Assembly (NCBI GenBank): GCA_021432605.1
Contig: MU271144.1
Location: 1,546,606-1,610,605 of the forward strand
Direction of reading: 5' to 3'
Origin: Coniochaeta sp. PMI_546
Taxonomy: Eukaryota; Ascomycota; Sordariomycetes; Coniochaetales; Coniochaetaceae
DNA: 64,000 bases
Below are positions 55,201 through 64,000 of this stretch, piece after piece. The notes below the pieces were generated by a model. That model was given only the letters and a program-made list of their open reading frames with translations. It was not told where the DNA came from and ran no database searches. The first letter of the stretch is position 1; each line of letters opens with the position of its first letter. Both the position numbers and the translations under genes were made by a program.

Positions 55201-58144
55201 TTCGCGAGCTAGACCCGGCTCCGCATGAGGATAGGCAGCTAGGATCAAGGTGCAAAAGTTCACGCACGTTCGAGTCCGACATGTATCGCAGGGGATGGAC
55301 CACAGGAAATGCTCTGGTCCGGTCGAGCAATCCGGCTAACCATACTCTTCCGGACATGAGACGATCTGTTATGGCTATCCCAAGGTCCAAGTACTCTCTT
55401 CAGGCCTGGCGCTCCATGGTCTTGGGCAAGCGGATCCCTGACGGGTACGGCCTGGATATTATAGGAAGAATAGAGGGCTATAGAACAGGTACATACTTAC
55501 CAGCATGCCTCACATTAACACCTCCAGACCAGATGCACCACACCAGCCACCGGTGTGTGGTGGGCAATTCTGTGATTTCAAGAGTCGAAATAGCGAGCTC
55601 TGAGTGGCGAGGATAATGCTTGCTGCATATCAGATCGGTTAATCATGTATCTAGTGTAGGCGATTCGAGACTAGCCAGGAGCCATGGTCGGGGTCGTGGA
55701 AGGAGAGCAAAAAAAGGTGCGTCAGTCCCTCCGAGAAAGTCTTGCAATTCCCACACTGCGAAGGCACGTTTCAGCTTCTGGCAATGATGAAAGGATGAAT
55801 TGATCCAGCTCCAGTTTCTAACAGCCATTGGATTTTTCCAAGTTAGCCTCCTGGATCCATTGCCTGAGGTGGGAATCAGGAAGGGAGCGAAGCACTGTCC
55901 AGAGCAGCTTTTTGCCCAATCTCCAGCGCTTCCCCCTCTCCACGTCCGTATCAGCGCTAGTTTTGCACAGAGACGTGCGCTTGACGAGACCAAGAATTCG
56001 AGAATAAGGTACCTTGCCTTGCTCTGATGGCTAATATCCGTGATATGTCTATACCTTCTCCATTCTGCTTCCTTTACATGACAACAAACAGGGTGTTGTG
56101 TCTTTCCTGGCCAGGTTCTACATATCGACGCAATCCCCACCTGGGGGAGTCCCAATATAAACCACGTCGTTGCGACTTGCTTTTATAAGTCGCATCAAAT
56201 CGACGCCATCCTCTAATCTTTCTCTTGAACGACCACCACGCATTTTCCTTTAGATCATTCGAACTACCTATTTCAGAATCCACTTGCGTTCTTTCAGATA
56301 CCTGAGGTATTCTGGATCTTGAGGAGGCGACGCTCTCCGGATCTCTTCCTAGAGACCTCAAGCCACCACAGAGACGAAAGCAAAGGGAGCGAGAAAATTA
56401 ATAATAATAAAAAAGCAAGAGACGATTGTCCACCCTCGTCTTCCCATTAGACGCGCTACGTGGGTAGGCCCTTGATGCACCGCTGAGTTGCTTGGATTCA
56501 TGTGGACTGGACCGTCCCTAGCGTGCCCTTGTGCTCCAACTCTGATCGATTGGACCCTTGACTGGGTACCCTGGCGCCGCTCTGGGATAGCTATCCTCGA
56601 ATCCACGAAGGCTGTTTCTGGTGGCTTGGGGGAGCCATACCCGTCATCGACAACGCTTGTGGGTTGCTAGAGCTTCCTAGTCCAGGCGGCTGACAAGTTG
56701 TCTGCGCCGTGTATTGGCATTGGCTCTTGAGTTAAATGCCTGGCGTTCTGCTTATCCAGAACTTTGCGGCATCCCAGCAGCAGCACACCCCCGTTCCTTA
56801 AAACAACGGGTCGACCCCAACTTGTGCCCTGGACCCAAGCTCGACCTTCGACTTGTGTCTATGGTTCTTAATTCACGAGACTTAAGCATACCACCAAACA
56901 CACGGCTGGGTCGAGACACCTCTCACACGCAACCCCCTTCCAGCGCCGCGCAACGGACTTCCTCATTACTCGACCCAACAACTACACTTCCACGGTGTTA
57001 TAGACGGCACCGTACAGCTGCATCCACGAACCACCTAGACGATTAAATCGGTCTTGGGTTCCACGAGGCATTCCGGGCTCAACTTGACTCGGGACGCTCT
57101 CAAGCTGCACGCCTCACTGCACGGCTACCGTCTTTCTCAAGACTATTGCATCCTCAGCTCCACCACTAGGTCTTCGTACGAGCTAAGACGACTTCAGCTT
57201 GTTGGTTCGACTGCCGTGCCGCTGGGCGTCTGGAACGTCGTACTTCAACTTCCAAAAACAGCAGCTGCATGACATGCACTGCTGCACAGATTCGGTCCCG
57301 ATCAAAACCAAAAGAAAAAGAACCCCGGGGAGCGATCCGTGTGTTCTCGACGTTGTCCAAGAGCGTCAGTGCTTGTTCCACACTAACCTCCGCATTTCTG
57401 GCCTTCTTACTCCACGATTCGGCTCTTTCCTGGTCCCTTGTGGTTGCCTCCGTGTCCGGACCCGGCCCCTCTCAACCACACATGATCCTAGCCAGCGACA
57501 GCTCGTGCCGTGTCTGATCGAACCCTTGCAAAGAAACCGCCACTGCCAGGCCAGATACAGACCAGGCCAGTATTTTAGTCGCCAGTCACATTGCTTCATT
57601 CTCCCGCACCCCCATCGCCGAAAAGACAACCACTCAGGCTGCGACTTGTTCCCTATTGGTCCATCATCTCTCGCTACCTGAGTTCTGTACCTTCTACAGT
57701 CGCCCATCCGCTTGAGGTCTGTCACTTCTTGCGCTCCATCATCAAACGAGAGCGGTTCCTGCTTGCCAGTCATCTTTGTCGCAACACCATCCAGCTTCTC
57801 AACGTGGAGTATTGTCTCTTTGTGAGCATACACATCATCCCAGACGAGGACGGACGATAAGAGACCAAAGCAATATAGTGGCCACGAGATCCGGAGACCC
57901 AGACATAGAGTTGGAAGCACCAGAAGCTCGGCCATAAGCTATGCCATAAGGCCCCATTTGCACCCACAAGCGTTGCCAATATCACCAGGCTCTGGAACTT
58001 AGTTAACCAAGGTCTGCCTCCCACAGACCCGCTGTTAAAACCTGACCGTCCTCAGGCCACCTTATTCTACCCCATCTGGTTCCAAAATCCTTCGGGGACT
58101 CCCTCATCATACAGGCCTGGCAAGAGAAGCCTGTAGAGTCGTTC
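49235..58144. other. Gene-poor stretch of 8.9 kb
   Basis: I find no supported gene in this stretch. Frames of 150 to 190 codons at 50061-50510, 55152-55616, 55643-56155 and 57366-57935 have no recognised domains and odd composition. Weak coding-like fragments occur on the plus strand near 51,630-51,940 and on the minus strand near 52,300-52,600. The last 1.4 kb (about 56,700-58,144) is pyrimidine-rich and probably holds the promoter and a long leader of the Zn2Cys6 gene. No tandem or terminal repeats of a transposon are evident by eye. Confidence 0.45.
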
Positions 58145-59735
58145 ATGGCACTCGTTGCTCCACCACCACTGAAATCGAACCTGGAGTTCTGGGCATCTAG
58201 CGACTCCGCTATATATCCTGTCCATCCGCCAGAGCCCATGACAGACGTCATGTCGTATCAGTACCCGCCTCCGCCGCCTCAAAACGGCGCTGAGATGGAG
58301 ATCCAGCCGTCGGGCTATATGCCCAACTACTCTGTACACCACCAAACACCACCGGGAATGGACATGAGACCCAGCGCCGACTCGGGCCATTCGATGACGG
58401 AGCGGCGAGACTCGTTTTCCAATTCCATGAAGCTGAAGAGATCCATCTCAACACCTAGCGTGCGGCCGCCGCAAACACAGTCGCAACAGTCTCAGCTTCC
58501 CCCATCGCAAACCTCTGCAGCTGAACAGAACGCTCTTAGCCTGGCGGCTGCAGAGAAGAGAAGGAACAAGCTGGGATACCATCGGACTTCGGTTGCATGT
58601 GGTATGTATTCGCAAGGAACTACCCCAGAAATCAACGGACCAGAGTTGTTTGAGAAAGGCTGACCTAGCTCTGGCTTCGAAGGCCACTGTCGCAGGCGAA
58701 AGATAAGATGCATACCATCTCCAGCGGACATTCAGGGACGATGCGTCAACTGTATCCGTCTGAAAAAGGAATGCAGCTTTTTTCCAGTGGACCAACAACC
58801 GCCCCAAGACACCAGACAGAAGTCGTCGTCCCGGTCATCGGTCGGGCCCAAAATAGCATCTGCTTCATCATCTCCAGCGCTGCAGACAGGCTTGCCATCT
58901 GACATCCATGGGCAACAGGGATACCCACAGTTGACGATGCCATCGATCCAGAACATGGCACCGCCAATGAAGCCTCAAGGATCGGAGAGTTTCTCTCCAG
59001 AAGCGAAGAGTAAGCTTGAGAATTTGAAGTCTGCACCTGTCCCCTGTCTGGCATCGCTGACATTTGAAAGTGCCATCGAGTGCATCTACCACTCGAACTT
59101 TCGAGTACGGACACACCGGCATAACGAACTGGATGTCTGCGGATGCTAGTCCAAGTTCATCGAAGCCCAACGACATGAATTGGAGATATCCAGCAGAATC
59201 CCCCATCACCCCTGCAACGCCGGCCTTTTCTCCGTACCCAGGACAAGGACCGCCTCCCTCGGCCACATGGAGTGCCTCTGTCAGTGGAGAGCCGTCGGCG
59301 CGAGAAGACATAGCATGGCCATCCTATCCAGCGCCGCCACCCCGGTCTCTGTCGTTCGGCTCAGATAGCATGACGAACCAGCATCAGCAATATCCTCCAA
59401 TTTCGCAGATGGGCCCTCACTCGAGCCGGCCTTACGACCGCAAAGCAGCACCAATGTCCGCAGACATGTACCCTCCGCCGATCGCCACCACGATTCCTGG
59501 GATAGAGACCGTTCCGGGTACGACAATGGACCACCATGTTTCGTTATCGGCTGGGGCAGTTCCATCGCCTCAGTATGCGACGTGGCAACAGTACTCATAC
59601 GCGAAGCCCGGTGAAAGCTATGGGACGTGGTACCCCGAGGGAACACACCAGCAACAGCTCGGGCCGGGAGACGCTGTCCACCACTCGAATGAACATCACC
59701 CACCAGGAGGCAATATATATTATGCCGAACGGTGA
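58145..59735 (+). CDS. Zn2Cys6 transcription factor, 482 aa
   Basis: Exons 58145-58601, 58683-59009 and 59071-59735; donors GTATGT and GTAAGC, with a CTGACC branch in the first intron. The N-terminus (MALVAPPPLKSNLEFWASSDSAIYP) looks conserved and is followed by a Pro/Gln-rich part. The binuclear zinc cluster has Cys152, 155, 162, 173, 176 and 183 (spacing 2-6-10-2-6), with the basic HCRRRKIRC loop split after its first cysteine by intron 1. The remainder is Ser/Pro-rich with clusters of Tyr and His (HHVSLSAGAVPSPQYATWQQYSYAK) and ends NIYYAER. No fungal-specific middle homology domain is seen. It should be a nuclear DNA-binding regulator. Targets are unknown. A donor-like GTGAGG at the stop leaves a slight chance of one more exon. 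Confidence 0.87.
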
Positions 59736-62369
59736 GGCCGAGGAAGGCACACGCCAACCCAGCTCCGATAGCTTCCAATGACATGCAGTCACAAAAGACA
59801 AAGCAGCTGCACCTCGAACATCATGGAACAACACTTACACTCTTACTCATGTAGGACTCAACAGAAAGAGGGTTTGCCAACCGACAACGCCTATGAAGAA
59901 CCACGTTTTGGCATGTCTTGGAACAAAAATCTGCTTGCCACAAACCACACTCCAGAACATAAGTACGCTCGCAACTATAGCGCGAACAGCAAAGTCTATA
60001 TATCCTGGGATCGACCGACATCTGAATTGTCAATGTCCAAGCGAAGGAAAATCTGCACGAGCTCAATCAATATTGTTTGACGAAATTGGCGATTGAGGCC
60101 TGTGGTGTCTGAGCGTACTGCATCCTCTCGGCCGAATTAGGGGATTTGCGACACAAGCTGTACCACAACCCCTTAGCTGGCACCGCAGCGGATGGAGATC
60201 CCGAATTCCTCAAGAAGGGTGAGAAAAACTACTCAAACCCCCTTCTGTGGCAGCCAGCCGAGGGTGATTCGCTCCATTTGTAGTTGGCCACTGGGTTCGG
60301 GTCGCAAGTCTTCTAAAGGAAAGCAGGGCGCTGTCAGCAAGCTCAACGGCCAATTTCATGCAAATGTTGGTGCGGGCTATTGAGACTATTGTCTTCGAGC
60401 CCTGCATCCCGACGAGTTATCCTCCTCTTACGGGACTCGATTAATATCGCTGTTCATGCATGCTCTGGCCCTTGTCGAGTGGGTGGACGAGCTTAGCCGA
60501 GGAAGGGATATTCTGCTCTTCGACGGACGACGTGGTTCTAGTAATGGTTGTATGGAAGAGACAAAGTCTTGAGAAGCTTATTGGAAAAGTTAAGGTTGTC
60601 GTGGGTTCAGGGTTTGGCGGCGGGGGGGACGGCATCCAAGTGGTGCTTCAAAAGGAGAACATGGATGAACCCGCCTCCATGGGTCAATCAGTGCTGGGTC
60701 AGGAAGTGGGTTCGGGTAGTTCCCTGTTGGGAACGGGTTGCATACACTACATACCCTGCATAAAAGTGATGGGATGGATGGGCGGCGACACGTTGGGCTT
60801 CATTACGTATCGATGAGAAGTAGGATCCAGAGCGGACGGGCTTGCGGTGTTAGATGATATAGAGGCGACACGGGACGAATGGGTACAACGTGCGAAGGGA
60901 AGAAAAGGGTCGACAAAGGGATTGAGAGACACACGACCTACTTTGCAGAACACCGAGACGGCCGCTGCTCCACTGTCTAGGTCCACCTCGCCGGTCACAC
61001 CGCCGAGACACCTCGGTTGGTCGAGTTGGCGAGTTGGCAATAAGTGTCGGCAGCAGGGAACTGGTGGGAGAAAACTGCATCCGGGGACGGCGGGGGGGAA
61101 ATCTGGGTTATTACATGTGTTTGTTGCATTCTATCGTCTGTCATCTCTGTCTATATCTTGTCTATTTGTCACGTCTTTTATATGCGGGATACCGAGAAAA
61201 GTGGAGGACTGGAGGATATCGACGTCTCAAGAAGGAGGATATAAAAGTCATGATGCGTTTCATTTCTCCGGAATGTAATGTTTGCGTTTGTTTGATTTCA
61301 TGCTTTGACCTGCTCTTTTTCCACCAGTAGCTTCGGAAAGCTGCAAGCGATGGTGGCAACAGGTGTTTGCCTGGTGCGAGCGTTCTATAGAGGACGGACA
61401 AGACAACACATACCGTCAATGTACTTGTACTTAAGATAGCTTCGTGTCAATTCTCCAGGGTAGCCAGCAACTCTTCAGATACTTACTTCTTAGCTTCGAC
61501 TTACTGCTGCATCCTGAATCATCACTCACATGCAGAGTGACTGACTTTCGCTGCGAGGCAAAGACTACCTTAAGCGAGATATCATCTTACGACCGATATG
61601 CAGTAATTCTCCAATCTAGCATAGCCCAAGCGATCCTAGCACTTTTTACATACAATCAACATGCCGGTACGCGGTGATCGGCTGGCACCGCGTGATAGCC
61701 AAATGTAACCTAAAACTAGTCTAGCTAGTCCTGTGTTATAGCCACCTTTCAAGGGGTGCACTGCCGTACATATAACCTTTGAGACTAAGTATGCAACCGA
61801 CTCCCTCCAATGAGCGACGTAGCAGGCGCAAGTGGTAAATAAGGGTGCACGTTCCCCGCACTTCCCATATGCGGGCGTTCGCATCTTTGTCGTCACATCG
61901 TGGCCGTGCCGAGCATATCCCGACCTCCCCAAGACTGCCAGGCTCCCCTAAACCAATTGCTAGTTGGGCTGTAAGCCAAGATCGGAGAATGGCGGGCCTT
62001 AGTGCGTCCGGGATTCTGGGGCTAAGAGATGCCCGGGATCATCATGCAGTCAACGAGACCTTCGCGAGCACCAACTCGACCTCGGATGAAGGCTTCCTCT
62101 CCTCCACCAGTCAGATCGTAGACCCTGACCAAGTACGCTCATGATTGCTTTGCCCAATGGAAGATATTTGATCCGTGGTGGGCACCACTTCCATGGGACG
62201 CACATAGTCGAGTAAGTGCGCAAATACGAGCCAAGTCAAATGCCGGGTTGTCGCACGTTGGCATACCAGCAGTTGCAGACCGCTGTCGATTGTCTTATAA
62301 CCTTGGCCTTCCCGTTCCAATCCAGCATATAATCGTATATGATCATTTGACACCCACAGCCCGCCATCT
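59736..62369. other. Intergenic region between convergent genes
   Basis: About 2.6 kb between the Zn2Cys6 gene (+) and the DUF202-like gene (-). A 99-codon plus-strand frame at 61845-62144 has plausible ends but no recognisable motif. No RNA gene or repeat family is visible. Confidence 0.45.
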
Positions 62370-62836
62370 TCACGAAACAAACTGCCACAACAACACCATC
62401 AAGCTAACATAAGCCAGCAAACTCAACAGCATCAGCAAGGCAACGGTATTCCCACTCGTTCGAAATTTCTTCCTGACGACCACACTCCGCCGGATGGATC
62501 TCGTCCGCCCGTCGGCCTCGGTGTAGCTCTCGTCCTCACTCTCCTCGTCGTCAAAGAACTGCCGGTTGCCTTCGTAGCGGCGGTAAGCGGCAACCAGCAT
62601 GATGGCGGCGCCGTACACGGCGAATAGGGCGCCGATGGTGTAGAACTCCGACGTGAAGATCTTGAGTATGATGAGGCTGAAGGAGAACTGCGAGAGGGCG
62701 GTGCGCATGTAGGCACCTTCGAAGGTGCGTTGGGCGGCGCGAATCTCGACGAGTCTGCGGAGATGTGAGTAATGGGCAGGTGCGCTCACGGGATGCTATA
62801 GCTCTCAGGGAGTGGATAGTATCGAATCGGCAACAT
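62370..62836 (-). CDS. DUF202-like small membrane protein, 143 aa
   Basis: Exons 62836-62790 and 62754-62370 on the minus strand. Exon 1 reads MLPIRYYPLPESYSIP and exon 2 continues LVEIRAAQRTFEGAYMRTALSQFSFSLIILKIF. The split Pro codon fits the phase, and the ESxSIPLVE(I/L)RAxQRTFEGAY motif agrees with fungal homologues as I remember them. The intron between would be only 35 nt, with GTGAGC donor, a TTACTCAC branch-like site and CGCAG acceptor. Reading through is excluded by an in-frame TGA. Membrane helices are at about residues 35-55, 58-78 and 120-142, with an acidic loop (FFDDEESEDESYTEAD) and a basic patch between. DUF202 proteins are found in vacuolar and other membranes; the role of this one is unknown. 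Confidence 0.8.
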
Positions 62837-63713
62837 CTACCCGGGTTTGATCACTTGAATTGGCCAGCAACGTCTTTCCCGTCCACTGTGCGATGGAGGA
62901 AGTGTAATGCCACGTCAAGCGCCGGGGGAGGTAAAGGGCAGCGCAATGAATGTGGCGTCTGTGGGAGGATAAATCACTCTGACCCATATACCGAACTAAA
63001 CACATCCCACTTGGGAGGTACCTCTGGGGTTGTCACGTATGAGATGGAAGCACCTGAAAGCAGGAGGGCCTCACTCTTGACTGGTCAAAACGACGGATCT
63101 GGCCCGGTGGAGTCGGAGGTGTAGATGGTCCTCCTGGTGAGGCTGTAGTGCCTATCGCGCCTGTCAGTACATACGCAAGAGACCGAGAAGAGAAAAATGC
63201 TCATGAATAGGTGAAAGAAGCTTGATCACTCACATCGAGCATATTCATGGCCGGCTATCTGATCGTCGCTCTCTGAGAGGAGGGCAGAAAACCTTCAACA
63301 CCCGGTGTATGCCTGCAGAAGTAAAGGCACAGAAGGTCGCCTGAATCCGACAACAAGAATTCTCAGGCTTGCAGCACGGATATTCGCAGTGATCGCAGTG
63401 ATCGAAGTCGAGCACCTCGATCTGAAGACGTCGAGAGCAGTCTCTTGAGTCACTGACCAATCACCGTCTCAGGTCATATGGCCCAATATTAAACCAATGA
63501 GCGTCGAGTCCTCAGGTCTCCATATTTAGCCATGTGCTGGCCCGTGCGCCCACAGGGGTCCGTTCTAGCTGCGTGGCCCTTTGAGAGCTGCGGCTTGGCG
63601 GCCGAACTTCAAGACTGCCAGAACTGCGTAGTACGACTAGTGGGCACATCATAGGAACTCACTCGTTCTCCCCAAAGAGGAATAAGACTATACCACATCA
63701 CCGCAACAAGACA
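62837..63713. promoter_or_regulatory. Divergent upstream region (DUF202-like gene / OST2)
   Basis: About 880 bases between the divergent start codons. I recognise no specific site in it. Confidence 0.4.
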
Positions 63714-64000
63714 ATGGCGCCGAAACGACACAATGCGAGGGACATCACCCCATCGGCGGCGGCGACAACCCAAGCTGGTCCGACCACAGCGGGAACTGTA
63801 CCAGCAAGCGCAGCTGTCACCAAACAGCACAAGGTCTCGTTGGCGACGAAAGACAGTTGGGCCCAGGTAGTCGGCAACGTCTGGACCCATTACCTCAAGA
63901 CGACTCCGCAGCGAACAAAGCTGATCGATGCCTTCATGGCCTTCCTGGCTGTTGTGGGCGCGCTGCAATTCCTCTACTGTATCCTCGCTGGAAACTATGT
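63714..64000 (+). CDS. OST2: Oligosaccharyltransferase subunit Ost2/DAD1, 5' part (runs off the window)
   Basis: The ATG at 63714 opens a frame that stays open to the window edge (95 codons). After an Ala/Thr-rich N-terminus it reads WTHYLKTTPQRTKLIDAFMAFLAVVGALQFLYCILAGNY, matching the DAD1/Ost2 core (TPQRxKLIDAF, QFLYCxLxGNYPFN). Ost2 is a small ER-membrane subunit of the oligosaccharyltransferase that transfers glycans to Asn in nascent proteins. The N-terminal extension (about residues 1-48) is longer than in animals, as usual for fungi. The gene continues beyond base 64000, so its end and any introns there cannot be seen. Confidence 0.93.
   Translation, partial: MAPKRHNARDITPSAAATTQAGPTTAGTVPASAAVTKQHKVSLATKDSWAQVVGNVWTHYLKTTPQRTKLIDAFMAFLAVVGALQFLYCILAGNY

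Noticed and set aside
55643-56155. 170-codon minus-strand frame in the gene-poor region
   Set aside because: Trp/Arg/Ser-rich product with no recognisable motif and no flanking coding signal.
57366-57935. 189-codon minus-strand frame upstream of the Zn2Cys6 gene
   Set aside because: Lies opposite the pyrimidine-rich leader, which by itself yields open antisense frames. The product looks random.
1-64000. CRISPR arrays, rRNA genes, LTR or other virus-like elements, and intact DNA transposons
   Set aside because: Looked for by repeats, long terminal or inverted repeats, and diagnostic protein motifs. None was visible by eye. A formal repeat search could still find short or old copies.

Overview
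The window reads as nuclear DNA of a filamentous ascomycete (Pezizomycotina). The genes have short introns (mostly 50 to 110 nt) with GT-AG ends and CTAAC/CTGAC-like branch sites, lie on both strands without operons, and include families typical of that group: a Pezizomycotina-type Kar9, a QDE-3/Sgs1-type RecQ helicase starting MTRNNL, GPI-anchored wall proteins, a Zn2Cys6 regulator and an NrtA/CrnA nitrate transporter. I cannot place it to order or genus from sequence alone.

Layout. 0.1-0.6 kb: small lipidated protein with an SVIP-like look. 1-4.7 kb (-): splicing helicase Prp5. 5.3-6.4 kb (+): mitochondrial two-HMG-box protein. 6.8-8.3 kb (-): conserved fungal orphan. 10.4-11.2 kb (+): Kre9/Knh1-like GPI protein. 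12.3-14.0 kb (-): nitrate transporter with a putative NirA/GATA site cluster upstream. 16.3-17.1 kb (-): secreted Thr-rich Cys protein. 18.8-19.7 kb (+): DUF1275 membrane protein. 20.3-25.6 kb (+): RecQ helicase. 26.2-28.1 kb (-): second fungal orphan. 30.5-33.8 kb (+): Kar9. 34.6 kb (-): intron-containing tRNA-Tyr. 35.1-38.65 kb (-, with possible relic sequence on to about 39.5 kb): two decayed halves of what looks like one ankyrin-repeat gene with an intact trimethylguanosine synthase (TGS1) between them. 39.7-40.1 kb (-): three-exon gene for V-ATPase subunit f (yeast YPR170W-B). 43.1-44.1 kb (+): cell-surface Cu-only superoxide dismutase. 46.9-49.2 kb (+): NifS-like (MOCOS N-domain) PLP enzyme with a GC-AG intron and a minisatellite-bearing intron. 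49.2-58.1 kb: gene-poor. 58.1-59.7 kb (+): Zn2Cys6 regulator. 62.4-62.8 kb (-): DUF202-like membrane protein with an apparent 35-nt intron. 63.7 kb to the edge (+): start of OST2/DAD1.

Most genes are unlinked housekeeping functions (splicing, cap hypermethylation, DNA repair, mtDNA packaging, spindle positioning, N-glycosylation, vacuolar acidification) mixed with surface and nutrient genes. I see no secondary-metabolite cluster, CRISPR, rRNA or intact transposon. The best leads are the TGS1-in-ankyrin-relic arrangement, the PLP enzyme whose cysteine-bearing exon depends on splicing of a repeat-carrying intron, the 35-nt intron, and the near-VIM motif in the first small protein. All exon joins were worked out by eye from splice motifs and reading-frame phase and have not been checked against transcripts.
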